This document shows positions 23,285-35,861 of a stretch of DNA of 64,000 nucleotides, one piece after another. Position 1 is the stretch's first letter; every line of letters starts with the position of its first letter. The position numbers and the translations under genes were made by a program. The stretch is from Chaetomium olivaceum. Lineage: Eukaryota; Ascomycota; Sordariomycetes; Sordariales; Chaetomiaceae. The stretch is from NCBI GenBank assembly GCA_039881045.1, contig JAYWVB010000004.1, positions 558,001-622,000 of the forward strand, given 5' to 3'. Under the pieces are notes generated by a model. It had not been told where the DNA came from, ran no database searches, and was given only the letters and a program-made list of their open reading frames with translations.

Positions 23285-24431
23285 GCTGAATAAAAGAGGT
23301 TGCTTCTCCCAGCCGGGCTAAACCTTAGTAACAATCCTGAGATTTCTGATAATATCAGGGAATTGAACTGGCGGCGAGTATTATTTGGGAGTGAATATGC
23401 CCGACTTTTAGCTACAAGACAAATGCATTAATGGGTATATTTTTGAGGGAAGGAAACGAAAAATAATAAATCTAGATCAAGTTTGGATTCCAGGATTCCA
23501 GAGGAAAACAGAGAAGACATCCGGCATCATTTACCACCGCCGCTGTGGCACGGCAAACCGGTAGCACGGCACTCAATGCGGATTCTGGGCATGCCGGTGA
23601 TGGTCTGGGCGGGGCGCGTAGAGATGGTCGTGCGGCGGCAATTGGCCCTGCAAGCGCCCAAACAGATGCGACCAGCCAATCACCCTCTGAGTTAAAAATA
23701 TACAGACTTCCTTCTGCTTGCCATTGATCAGGTGTTGGTTGTTTTAGGAGTTGCATCGACCTTGTATGTAGGTAGTTACATGACATGTTCGAAGTGTTCG
23801 GAGGTCCTTGTTCTGGATGGATGTATTTCGGAAAAAGTCGAGTTGCCGAGGCGTGCTTCTTGGTGTCCTTGGGAATTCCAGGGTTAGGGCTAGCACAGTG
23901 CACTTGGTTGCCTGCAGCTTGGGTTGGCACCTTTTGTCATTGCTTCACCCAACGTCTGCCCGTTCTCATGACCAACCCATGATTGTCGCCGTCACCGAAG
24001 AACATCCGACATGCTGGGAATACTTTCTTCTTCCACCTCAAAATGGCGCTGAATTGCATGCTGCCATCCTTCTTAATTTCCAATGTCCACACCTCGGCAC
24101 GTGATGTTCCGCTGAACACCCTCAACAGGTGGTACACATGGTACCCGGATTGAAGATGAGATCGATCAAGTGAATCCGTTCTGGTGTTGCGGTTTCCTCT
24201 CGCCCAGGCCGGCCCTACTCTCTTTGTCCGGAACCTCAAGTCTACCTGGAACCGTTGGTCGCAAATGTGGTTGTCGCTGACTCGTCTCGATCGACAATAT
24301 ATTTTGCCCTCGGCATCCAGAAATTCAGGCGCTGCGAAATTGTTCGCTGCCAATTGCTCCCCCCAAGCTGCGCCGTCACAACCCGCCAATCGCGCCATAT
24401 CTCGGCCAATTCTACCTCAAGCTCCCGGAGA
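23285..24431. other. Spacer between divergent genes
   Basis: A shared upstream region for the AA8 gene (-) and the gene at 24432 (+). No gene seen. The open frames here are overlapping and lack features. Confidence 0.45.
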
Positions 24432-27064
24432 ATGCCCGGTAAGAATAAGACCGAGCTCGGAGAAGATGGCGAGCATCATAGTGTCCCCGTACCCTCCCCG
24501 GCGCCGCCTTTGTTGTCGTTGTCGCCGTCGCCCTCGCAGTCACTGGCCGGCACCAAGCAGCTTTCGAAGCCCAAGGTTGCCCCACAACCACAGCTGCCGC
24601 AACAGGTGCTCGTAATCTGTAGGAATAAGTGCGCTTCCTCTCCAGCCGGGCCCGTCACCTTTCTACCCCTGCCATTGGTTGTGCATTGCCACTTCCTCTT
24701 GCATCGCCTCATCTTCTTTCCCCCGCCGCGCTTGCTGCCCCTGCCCCTTTCGTGTTAGCGACGGACGACTGACGTAGATGCCGCAGACATTGGCGATACA
24801 TATCGTCCTTCCACGGACCATGGCTCCAGCTACCCCTCGAGGTTCTCGAGACCATCGCGAATGCAAACTACAATGCCCCGCGACCGCGGCCTATCGACCC
24901 CTCCGTTTTCTTTGATCTAGTCAAGATCAGGCGGCTGGTTGACGAGGCCACCGACCTCGCCGTGCGTGCTGCTAGCGGTGTGGCCACTATCGGACAGCGG
25001 GGCCTTAACAGTTCCTCGCATCCTGCATCTATGCTAGGTTTCGGCTTTGGTCACCGTCCGCCGCCACAAACAAAGCTCAGTCCGGAGAGGAAACACAGGA
25101 TGAGAGAGCAGGCGACTCAGAAGCTGATGGAAGCGTATCGGCTGGACGAGATTGCCAGTAGCGTTGCCACCATGCAGGGCGCCTCTACCCTTGAGGAGGT
25201 GGCGTCCCTGGTGCTCCAGCGTAACCCCCAGGACTCCGCTGCCAAATATGTCCACTTCTTTCACGAGAAGATCCCAAGCCGCCAGCTAGTCGAGTGCACC
25301 AGCCTAGCGCCGCTCAACGAGGTTGCTGCCGCAAAGCCGTCTGATCCAGCGCCACTGAGGACTCGGGCTATGATGCGCGTCTTCAAGGGGGATGACCAGG
25401 GCGCAGCCGATGATCTGACGGAAGCCCTCAAGCTTCATCGGTTGTACCGGCCCTCGCATGCGTCGCCAAAACTGCCCCAGGGAAACCAAGTCGCAGAAAA
25501 GCAGGCGTACGGGGCTGGTCGAAGGCAGGAAGACATTGTCTTGAAAGGGGAAGACCAACCAAGCAGTCTTGAGTTGCAGTTACTTTTCCAGAGGGCCGGC
25601 ATCCACTTAGCCGTTGCCTGCCGTCACGTTCCCGCCGCCCTAGGGGAGGACCTGGCTACAGCCGAAGGCCATTTCTCTAGCGGTGCCCAGGCAGAGGTTG
25701 CGGAGAAAGAGTTCCAACCTGTGCTGTCGCCAGCGGGAAAGGAAGCCCAGAGCAGAATGGAGGAAGCCAGGAAGCTGGTGAGACAGAACGCAAAGCGGGC
25801 ATTGCGTGACTACACCGCCTATCTTTCTCACTTTGACTATTCGCCGGACTTGCCTATCGAACACGCCGAGAATTTCACTCGTAGGGTTAACTCCGCCGTC
25901 AATGGCGCCAGGGCACCACGGTCCTACGGCCACCCATCTGGGCTACGTTCACCCCAGGCTAGAGAGGGTGAGGCTGTGGCCGTGCCTAACCGTGTCTATG
26001 CGTTATCAGACCTTTTCACATCCTCGCAACCCGCTGGTATCCCTCCTTATCCAAGCATAGAAATGGTCTCAGCCACCCGCGGGTCACCATCTGCTAGCCC
26101 GATACAAACCACGACGGAGACGCTAACGTGCCATCCCCTCCTCACTGACGCCCTTCACGCTCTTTTGTTGTGCCACTGTCTGATCCAAACATCAGCCAAA
26201 GAGCTGCTCCGCCACGCCAATATGGTAGCCCGCCTCGCCCGCCTCGCCGATGGTTACCCGGTGTTCCAATCCAGCCGATGCCCTGCGCGAGCTGACTGGA
26301 TCGAAGTACTGAGAGCGAGCAACAATTGGATCAAGCTGGCCGGATCTTGGGAGGACCTCTGCGCACCAGCACCCCTTCCGCTCTTCCAATCTACCAGAAA
26401 CGGCTCCACTCCCGTCCCCATATCCCCGTCGCCGCTTCAACAGGCCCTTCCGGCTGCAGAAAGTGACAGCCTAGGCATCACCTCGGACTCGTCAACGAGG
26501 CTTGTCACCACCAGCGAGCAGGCTGAAGGCCTTGCCTTGGACGCCGTCGGCAACGATTGCGGGTCAGACGAAGCCACTCTCCGCCTGGCCATCCGCGCCC
26601 GCCAGATGCGTGCCGAGCGAGACTACCGGCTCGACAACGCCGCCGCCGCCCTGGATGTCCAACTCTTGAAAGGCCAGCCCGAAGTTCCACCAACCAGCCC
26701 TACAGCCGCGATCGACGACACCAGCGCCAGTATCGACTCCGCAAGCTCCACCGGAACATCACCCCCGGCCCCGATCTCGGGGCCGGGGCCGGGGCTGGGG
26801 GTTATTTCAGCCAGCAATCGTCGCGCTGTGCCTTCCTTCGACGACAAGGATTTCCACCCGTTGTCTAGCGAGCGGGCAGGCGCTATTGCCCGCTGGGTGA
26901 CTGAGGCCCCGCCTCCTAACACGGCGCCTGGCTTGGGTGAGGGGTCGCGGAAGCGGAGGAAAAGGCCTATCAAAAAGACGATGGCGGCCGTAGATGGTAG
27001 CGGCGCGGTTGCTAATGTGCCTATGGCAGGGCGCGCGGAGGCTACAAGCGTGGCGTCGGGTTGA
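24432..27064 (+). CDS. Conserved fungal protein of unknown function
   Basis: Two exons: 24432-24628 and 24787-27064, about 824 residues. The 158-base intron joins an N-terminal low-complexity Ser/Pro segment (MPGKNKTELG start) to HWRYISSFHGPWLQLPLEVL; the splice completes a Lys codon. The conserved body has PRPIDPSVFFDLVKIRRLVD, LSPERKHRMREQATQKL, a helical stretch VASLVLQRNPQDSAAKYVHF, and FKGDDQGAADDLTEALKLHR. The last motif resembles a tetratricopeptide helix pair (A-x-x-D-L-T-x-A-L). Further on, EDQPSSLELQLLFQRAGIHL continues the TPR-like pattern. I remember similar proteins across Sordariomycetes but no assigned function. The C-terminus carries a basic patch (GSRKRRKRPIKKT) that could be a nuclear localisation signal. 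The gene is clean. Confidence 0.8.
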
Positions 27065-27732
27065 GGAGAGGGTGGGCAAGGGATATGTGCATATATTTCT
27101 TGGTAACTCATCACAAAATAATTGGATCGGCGTCAGTTATAGTTTGTTGTAGTGTAGCGTTGTAGCCTCTTCCATATGATCCAGTTAGTAGAGCATTTCG
27201 AGACTTGGGAATGGCGAGTAGAACGTACTGCACACTTCACCGGATTGGGGCCTCTTTCTGGCTCCGGTGATACACCATGAAGTAACAATCCCCGACCCGG
27301 TCCTCTGTTTGCCCCTGTTGTTTGCACCCACGCCCTGCCCCCCACGAAAGGATTTAGGCTTGTAAAGTCGTGGGGACAGGGTGAGAAACACTCTTCAGAC
27401 AGGGTACCCGATCAACGCAGCAGTATCTGAGAACTCATCACTGAATCACCCGATCTGATCAACTGGCTGCATAGCTGGCTAAAGTATAATAACAGAAAGG
27501 CAAGGGGGAATCATCAGGGACAGACAAGCAACAAAACATGATGAACAAAATAACCAGCTCAAGTACTCAGCCCCTGAAGCATCTACACCAATGTAACCCC
27601 TTCCCAAACCTCCTTCTTCCAATCCCCGTCCTAAGCAGCCGATGGACAGAGTAAATCCCAACCTCACCCCTTCAGTTGATTTTATATATCCACCCTCCTC
27701 CCCGCCAAACCAAGCTCAACCTCAACCCAAAC
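27065..27732. other. Intergenic spacer, convergent 3' ends
   Basis: Lies between the stops of the plus-strand gene at 24432 and the minus-strand transcription factor. It contains only 3' flanking sequence; no gene or repeat seen. Confidence 0.45.
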
Positions 27733-30700
27733 TCAACCCCAATGCACCCCACCCTGGCCACCCATGCCCAAGTTCAAAAAACTGTCAATATCACTCATCC
27801 CTTCCGTCTCCAAAACATCCATCAGCTCCAACTGCTGCTCATGGCTGAGACTCCCATGCCGCCCATTCATAAACGAGTCATAATACTCGCCCGCCATCCC
27901 CACCCCCTGACCCGGCCCGGGACCTTGCCCAGGCACAAGACCGCCCGGTCCGGGGGCAAACATACCACCGCCTCCTCCGTCTTGCGGCCCGGCCCCTCCT
28001 CCGAAACCACCCATGTTCCAGTTCGTCGTGTGCTGCAAACCGCCGCCGCCGCCGCCGTTTGGCACCCCGTGCCGTGGACCGCCGTAGGGTACTTGCATGA
28101 CGTTGGGTCCGAGGTTGTTGCCTGTGAATGGGTTGGGCGTGCCGTTCCAGAAAGAAGGGCCGCCGCCCATGCCACTGGAGAAGACGTGCGGGGGATGAAT
28201 TGGGGGAGGGGGTTGTACCAGTCCGCCGGTGGGTGTGATGGTGGCGGCCGTTGCTGTGGTTGTTGGTGGTGCTGTTGGTGTTGTTGATGCTGCTGTTGAT
28301 GCTGCTGTTGATGCTGCTGTTGATGCTGCTGTTGATGCTGCTGCTGATGCTGTTGTTGTGGAAGGTGTTGGGATTGCGGCGGTGGAGTGACGAATGGGGG
28401 TGGCGGCCGCCGTGGGCTGGCCTGGGCGGACATGAGTGGATGCCCTTGTTGGAGTGGTTGTTGTTGTCCCTGTGGTTGGTGCTGCTGGAACTGGTTTGGA
28501 TGGAACAATTCTACAGACTCCTGCTTCACGTGAATTATTGGTGCCTGTGCATGATGGGGTAGCACTGGAGTGGTGTTATGCAGAGTTGGTGTTTGCATCG
28601 GAGTTGTTTCTCCTGCCAACCTTGGAGAAGTGTGCATGCCAGGCTGAGCAGTTGCAGGGGGTATAGATTCTGGGGGCGAAGGTAATGAGGTGATCAAAGG
28701 CGTGTTAACGGATGGCGTCGTCTCCGGCTTAGGTATTGCTAGAAGCGGCGGCGGTGTCGTTCCCATTCGGCTAGGCGCAGAAGCTTCGCTTGAATCAGGC
28801 GCAAGATTAGATAATCTGCGACCGTTGGAGTCCGTTGACGGGCTCATGAAAATTGAGTTGGAACGGAAGCTGGGTTGGTTGGGCTGGTGCTGGAAGGGAG
28901 ACGACTCGCTCTCAAAACCATATTGAGTACCTAGCGGGTTATTGGCATCAAACACGTATCCGAAGGGGGACGAGGTGTTGAAAAGTGATGTGGCCGATTG
29001 CGGTTGTGTTTGGCGGGTCGGGGTGTCCCTGGAGGTATCCGACTCGGGAGACTTCGGACCTGCCATCGAAACCGGCGTTCCGTGCTGACTGCCCGGTGGT
29101 GGCGAAGGGGTCTCTTCTCCCGCATCGTAGCTTTGGAGACACGCATCGGCGATCACGGTATATAGTTGGACTGCGGATGAAGACCCAGGCCATCGATCAG
29201 AGAAGATTTTGATTGCCTCCAGAGCGGTCGCTGCCAGGTCCTGGACGTCGTCCCGATTGTGCTTTTCGCGGACTTCGGGGTATGAGATGGACCAGAGAAG
29301 CGCATTCAGCGAGGCGTAGACCGTTAGCAAAGACTCCCAAGAGATATCCACCGTCCCTTCTTCGATTTGGCGATATGTCAGCTCGATGATGGACCGTGAA
29401 CCTTCAAAACATCTCGCGGCTGCGTTGGCGGTTGGCTTAGGGACTTGTGGGGAGGGCCGGTAGAGGGATATAATCATGCTGTGGTAGCATCCATTGAGCC
29501 TGTCACCCAAGATTAGCCGAACCCTCGAAGCATAGGCGGTAGCAAAGACATACCAAGGTTTACACCAAGCAGGATTCGCGGGGCAGGCATCGAGCCAATC
29601 TTTGAGTCGTTGCTCAATTTGCACGAACCAGGGTTGGACCTCCTGGGAAGGCTGGTGACGTTTCTTCTCGTATAGCACCCGGCGAATTTCCGCCTGGAGA
29701 AGCCTCATTTTGTAAAAATGGATGGCTACCATCTTCCTTTCACAAGGATTGCCGCCGGAGCGGATCCCTTCTGGGGTGATGTCTTCGTCCACAATCGGCT
29801 CGAAGAACTGGACGTTCATAAAATCGTCAGCCTTGGCAAATCCGTTAGGCCTACCCATAACGTTGGCCAGCCCCAACTCTTGTGCAGTGACGGTCCAGCT
29901 CACTCTCCTCCTCATGTCAAGAGTTCGTTGGTCTGACACGCCCAAACCAATGGTGCCCTCGTCCCCGAGACCAATCTGTTGGCAGATCCTGGTTGCGAGC
30001 CCAGTCACATAATATGTGGCGGTCCTAGTTGGCGTCATAAGAGAATATTGCCCGATCAGAACTAGACACTGGAGTGTCTTCAAATCCTGGGGACGGACAA
30101 CGTCCTCGAAACGGCGCATCGCGTTGAGATAGTAGCTATCAGGGAGGCCGGCGTACTTGCCCACTTTTTGCAAGCTGATGGCCACCACCATATTCACGAC
30201 GAAGTGCTTGTATGGGTCTGCATCACCGGCAAACACGGCATTCACGTCTTCCTCAAACACTTTCTCGTGAAGGATAGGCGTGAATACTTGGACTAATGCC
30301 CACTGGTTAGCATTGAGAATAACACCGCGATTACGCAACAGAGCGCTGGGGAAAGCCTACTTCTGTCGTTGAACGCCCGAACTAAGCCGTCGACAATCTC
30401 TCTGCTTGGCAAGCCAGAGGCCGGGATGATACTATGAGCGGGATAGCTCTTCGTCCTGCCGGAAGGCCCGCTGATGCTGGTCCCCATGACGACGCTCTGC
30501 ATGCGGTCTCTCTGTTCAGCCCGCCTCGCAAGCACCGCGGGAATCAGGTTGGCTATCCTCCGCGACTCGGCATATCTCTTTGCCTCCTCCATCAACAGGC
30601 GGGTCATGGCCGTGCCGCTGCTCGGTCCGAGATAGCGCGGCGTTTCGTCCGTCTCGTTAAGGCGGACGATGCCACCGGGGAAGACCATGTCGTCATAGTT

Positions 30701-31141
30701 ATGCGATTCATCGTTCTCTTGGTCCGTGTATTGGGCGAGTTCGGCCTCGAGTTGGCGCACTCGCTTTTGGAGGTTGACGACATGGGAGCGGTTGATCTTG
30801 ATCCCCTTAGTGATGTCGTAGTATTCGCACGTCGACCCTGCCCGTTCGCAGGGGAGGCATCGCGGAAGGGCGGGGTCGCATCTCGTCTTCCTCTGGGTAG
30901 CGAAAGAGGTCAGAAGATGCGGATTTGAAGGCGGGCGTGCAATAGAAGAGGGGCGGGGACTTACCTTGCGACATCTATGGCATGCCGTCAGAGTATGCGC
31001 GACGCGGTGTGGTGCATCCTGCGTGCCCTGCTCTGGACTGTCCCATGGATACGGCGAGGGCACAGGGCCTCGACCTGGGAAGAAGTGCTGGGGCGGGAGT
31101 ACTGAGCCCAGAGATTGATGGAAGACGGCAGCAGGGTCCAT
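27733..31141 (-). CDS. Zn2Cys6 transcription factor with Gln/His repeat tail
   Basis: Start at 31141 (MDPAAVFHQS). An intron (30964 to 30893) splits the zinc cluster, which reads CHRCRK|RKTRCDPALPRCLPC, with the sixth Cys in GSTCEYYD. A linker and leucine-heptad coil follow (VVNLQKRVRQLEAELAQYTD). A second intron, about 30360-30293 (branch GCTAAC), joins to VFTPILHEKVFEED. The fungal-specific TF domain (Fungal_trans) covers KHFVVNMVVAISLQKVG through RRRVSWTVTAQELGLANVMG. An intron lies near 29560-29500. The C-terminal half is disordered, with a (QQQH)n run near 28360-28280. The final conserved-looking acidic part (MDVLETEGMSDIDSFLNLGM), which ends at 27733, is in another frame. The switch lies between about 28200 and 28155, by a 44-base intron (GTACAA...CCAG) or a lost base. 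Target genes cannot be told. Confidence 0.85.
28278..28360. repeat. 12-base microsatellite coding (QQQH)n
   Basis: Tandem copies of gatgctgctgtt, about five near-perfect repeats, followed by degenerate GCT/GTT triplets. On the minus strand it encodes alternating Gln-Gln-Gln-His inside the regulator's disordered tail. Such tracts vary in copy number between strains. Confidence 0.85.
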
Positions 31142-32510
31142 TGGTGCTGCCACTAATCCAGTTCCTCCCTAGGAGCCAAAGCCCCGAAGCGTTGCTCGCG
31201 GCACAGTAGGTGCCTACTCGAGAGAGTCGGCGGGGATGGGGAAGGTGGAGATTGATTAGATACGGGACCTAAACTGTTGAAGCCCAAAGAGTACAACGTC
31301 GGGGTAGTTGCAAGAGAATATTATTGGTCGTGTGTGGGCACTGGATGTATTGCCCGAATCATCTGAAAACTTCACGGGATCGGGTCCATGTCGTCTGATA
31401 TGAGGTCGGACGGCGTCTCCATCGAGGCATTGGGAATGAAAGGAAATGGATCCAGCATCATGTCAAAGTCGAGGACAGTTTCACAGGGCACGACACGCAC
31501 TCGACAGCCTCGTGCGCTATCCCTGATTCGTTACCCAGCTGCCGTTCCCACAGCTGGACCCCTGCCGAGCTGGACACCGGAAAGTGCCCGCTGAGAGTTC
31601 AGAAAGCCCTTTTAAAGCGGAAAGTACAGTTATGGTGTGAATGTAAAAGGCAAGATAACTGCACATCACTTGATTTGCAAACTCACACCGTCTTTACTAG
31701 CTGACGATCACTATCGGAATATCAGACATTGTCCGGATTCGAGAGACGAGGACTCGAAACCCCCAATTGATGCGGGGTTCATGGGACCATTGCGCAGTGG
31801 GGTCCTCGAGTCCCGTTTCAAACATCCGCCTCTGATGAAACCCCACTGCACTCACTTTCTCAGCGGGGCTCAAATCAGCTTGACCATCCATTGTTTGCCC
31901 CACCAGGTACTTCGTACTTTGCACTCATTAACCCTAGTCGAGCATCAGCAATAACAATGTAATGTCCTCGAAGATTTCCATGTAAACCTACGGAAGTGAT
32001 ATGAGATCTATCGTACTTTTGTAACGAACTTCACAACTCACGAGACAATTCACGCCGATGCATCTGCTTCTCACCCCCCAGGAGGTCACATGATGCACGG
32101 GCCACCCTCTCACCCAACCCACTTCGGTCACGGAAGGCGTTCGAGAAGCATCCCGCCTTCCACCATATCTCCCAAGCCGATCCCAATGATTTCAAGGGCA
32201 GGAACACAGGAGACGTGACTAGTTCTTTTTTTCAACATTTATTATTCCTGCGCATGATTTACCGAAAAGAGCTCAAAATCCCGAAGTCATCAACTCTTTC
32301 GTCCGAGTATCGTCACAATATCGCCAGCTTGCGAAGCTCCACCAGTGCGGCCAGGAATTGCCAAAACAAGGACAACGGTTGACATTGACGCAGCCTCGTC
32401 CACTGAAACGTCAAATTCTCTCCACCCCGTGCCCGATTGTATTTTAGAGAACGTTGGTCTTGTCACGGGAGAAGAACTGTAGCTTCTCCCCTGGTGGAGC
32501 TGCTATCGCC
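31142..32510. other. Spacer between divergent Zn2Cys6 genes
   Basis: 1.37 kb separating two divergently transcribed regulator genes. No gene is supported. A 105-codon plus frame at 31637-31954 has no features. This is likely promoter territory for both regulators. Confidence 0.5.
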
Positions 32511-34655
32511 ATGCTCCGGTCAAGCTTGGCGGACAGTCCGCTTCTCAAGGTTTCTCGGCCGGTGTCTGCATGTTCAAGATGTCAGTACAACCCTTCCAAA
32601 TGGCCATCTTTCTCTGGCTGACAACTGACTGATCCGCTTTAGGCCGCTCTGCTAAAGTCAAGGTGGGCTTAACGCGCTTGCTGACGTGGACCCCCTGGCT
32701 GACTGCTTGACCAGTGCGATAACAAGCTCCCGGCATGTACGGCGTGTGAAAAGGCCGGCCGCGAGAAGGAGTGCACCGCGGCTAATGACCAGTTCGCTCG
32801 TGGAAAAGAAAGAAGGTAGGTAGGGGGCGTTCCCGCGGCAATCAACGGCCCTCTCGATTAACCATGCCCGACTGTCTAGCTATGTGGCGGCGTTGGAGCT
32901 TAGGATAGAGAAGCTGGAGCGGAGACTGGTTTATGCTCGCTCCATGAAAGATTCAGTAGCATTGCATGGTCCTGATGAACCCCCAGCTGGTGACCCGAAC
33001 CGGAAAGATTCCATGGCGTTTATTCGGGCCGCCATCCACCGGAAAGCCGCGCAGACCCAGGAAGATGCAGACATCAACACCCTGGTGTCAGACTTTGGCT
33101 ATTTGTGAGTTAACTTGGGTTAAACTTCTCATCAGGATCTCAGCTAAACTTTGTCCCAGAGCGGTGAACACCACCACTCGCGACTTCGAACCGTCCGAGT
33201 CAAACATGACCTTTGCTCGTCTAGTCCTGGCGGCGTCGACCAACGAGCCAGTCCCGGAACCCAGGACAACAACTTTGCCGGCAGAGCCAACTGTGAGGAC
33301 TCTTGTTCAGTTTTACGAGACCAGTGTCTTGCCTCTTTATCCAGCGTTCCCCGGCACTCTATTACATGCTCTCGTCAGCGACCTCTACCAGGAACACCCA
33401 CGGCAGATTAGGAGCGCAGAGTACTGGTTGTTCTGGATGGTCCTCGCCATTAGTTCTGCGGCACAAAGCCGGAACCGGCGGGACGAGCACTACCAAAACG
33501 CTGTCGAGTTTGTCGGCCGTGCGTTGCCGCACGCTGACAGGGCGCTGAGGCCCGGGTACGGGACCCAGGTTCAATCTCTATTGCTCCTTACTCAGTACTC
33601 GATGCTCGACCCTGCTCATTTTGACAGTTGGCATCCGATCGGCTTCACCTGCCGTGCTGTGGTCGACCAAGGCTTGCATCAAGATCCACCCCACATCCAG
33701 CAAATGGGCCAGGATGCGGTAAACGAACGCCGCAGGACTTTCTACTGTACCTACGCTCTAGATAGGTTGGTAGTGTTTGTGCGTATTTGCTGTCCATATC
33801 ACTAACAATGGCTTCTAGGGCAATAAGCATGGTTCACGCCCGTCCATTCTCCTTTTACGACGAGGCCGCGTGTGTGGCTCTTCCGTCGCCCGTCCAAACA
33901 AGCACCACCCTCGCCGGCAACACCACGGCCAAACGATCCCCGGATGCTTCCATTCCACTTTTCAGGCTACGCCAATTGCAGTCGGATTGGTATCAGACGC
34001 TTTACCAGGGCAATCCAACCGAACGCCTGCCAGACATCACCTCGTTCATCTGGCAAAAGTGCGTTGAGATGTGGCAATGGTCCGAGAGGTTGCCACCTGA
34101 CATGCCGGCAGCCATCCGCGAGATGCTTGAGCTGGAGTTGCGCTACAGCTACGTTTACTGCATCGCTTCCGGCGCTAGGGGAGCTCAAGTCTCGGCTTAT
34201 GGGAGGCTCCTGATCTTTGATCACGTCATCTCTTACATTGACAGGATACATGACATCGCAAAGTTGTCAGAGAACGCTGCCGTTTACACTTACCACGACG
34301 CTCTCCGGGTATTTTTCATGGGGTCGCAGTTCGTCGCGGTTCTGCACGAGATCGGCGATCTCATCCTGTCAGGATCATCCATACCCATGCCCCCCCCGTC
34401 CGGGCAGGGGAGGTCACCCCACCACGGCCAGTGAGGCTCGACAGAGGCACCGGTGATGACTTGGATCGCAGCTTGCGATGCTTGGAAAGAGTAAAGCTTA
34501 CCTTGAGTCTGTACGGTGATAGGTGGGAGAGCGCCTTGTTATGGTTGAAGGAGTTCGAAAGGATATCAGCCGAGGTGTGGAAGAACCTCACAACGAGACG
34601 AGCGATGAGAAACACGGCGCCGACGAGTCAATGGCACCCAGTACCAGGAGCTTAG
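32511..34655 (+). CDS. Zn2Cys6 transcription factor, one frameshift in a C8 tract
   Basis: Six exons. Exon 1 (32511-32580) ends within the zinc cluster; a 20-base micro-exon (32643-32662) and exon 3 (from 32715) complete it as CSRCRSAKVKCDNKLPACTA C, last Cys in REKECTA. Exon 4 (32881-33104) has a coiled segment, YVAALELRIEKLERRL. Exons 5 (33160-33765) and 6 (from 33819) hold the fungal-specific TF domain (ALYQEHPRQIRS..., RRRTFYCTYALDR, AISMVHARPFSFYD). The frame fails at C8 (34390-34397). Adding one base lets it continue into VRLDRGTGDDLDRSLRCLER and end at 34655. All introns have GT-AG ends and restore frame exactly, which supports the model. Divergent from the 27.7-31.1 kb regulator. Confidence 0.8.
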
Positions 34656-35861
34656 CGTGTTCAATTCCGGCTCCGAAAAATTGTCTGCGTCTGGACACGT
34701 GCATCAAACACCGCGACCGAAGGATGGGCTGGGATGAATGGGGGTCGGTGGACATGGAGAGAGATCTGGTGCCATTTTTGGAGAGCGGTTCAGTTCCGTC
34801 GAGCAAAGTTGGGTCGGGTGGGAACTGCTACAGACGCAGCTTTCCGCGGTCCCAGCTCCTGTTTGCTTTTTGGTGGGGATTGACAGAGCTTCGGAGAACT
34901 CGGGTATCATTGAACAACACAATTCCCTCAATTTCTTCTCCTCTTTCGGGGATTTTTGCGTAGTGTTTTGGAGGTTTCTTTTTTGACCGTTGACGGCATG
35001 GAGCATTTGATCCTTCGACCAACGGGATTTCACCAGTCGCCTGCCACCTGCCGGTGGGCGCCGCCGATCTATCACGGGTGGGCATGGGCGGTGTACGAAG
35101 CGAGCCATATTGCCGCCCTTCCCCGATTAAAAAGGCGCCCTCTCGACTTATGGCTGTTGTGCACGGAATACGGGAGGGTACCAGGGCCAGACAAGGGTTC
35201 TTGATCGAGTTACAAAGCGCCGTTTGTTTGGACGGGAGGGCTCATGATGATCGACCGCGCGTGAGATGCCAGACGCCCGGGCCGTCGCATGGCCAGACTG
35301 GGATGGCAGCGAAATTCGGCTCGCATGTCGATGTTTGAAGCCATGGGGGGTCTTCGGCTGACGATGAACGTAATTGGCTCTTATGGAAGGATTAAGTGCG
35401 GAATTTGAAGCGGTCTGCTGCAGATGTAGGCTGGCTGACAGATTGGGGTGGACTCTCGGGGTATATCCAGCCGTCACGTCCCCGACCCGCCGCTTCGGTC
35501 CCGGAGACAGGGGCCGAGCACAAACCATGTCATCAAGGATGGCGGCCAAAGGCAGCAGTCGGACACGGGTACCAACCGGCGCGCGCTGGAATGACTACTC
35601 ATAACTAAGCTACCCACATGAGGCGTCCAATTTACGAAGCGGCTGGAAATGGTGAGAACATAAAGTCTCGCTCTCGGTAGTAAGCTGTCAGTCGGTGAAA
35701 CCACCCCACACTCATGACAGGTGACATTGGCCGTTTGCATCGTCAACGAGACACTTAAGCTGTGCTGCCATCTTCAGGGACTCTCCTTGTTGTTTTCCGT
35801 GTCTCACTTCAACGGCCTCCCGATCTTACCGGTTCCTGCCAACGTCGTTCCTTACCTCACG
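34656..35861. other. Intergenic spacer
   Basis: Between the regulator at 32511 and the methyltransferase at 35862. Many short GC-rich frames on both strands, none protein-like. No repeat recognised. Confidence 0.45.

Noticed and set aside
31637..31954. 105-codon plus-strand frame between the regulators
   Set aside because: No features; its complement is equally open, suggesting chance.
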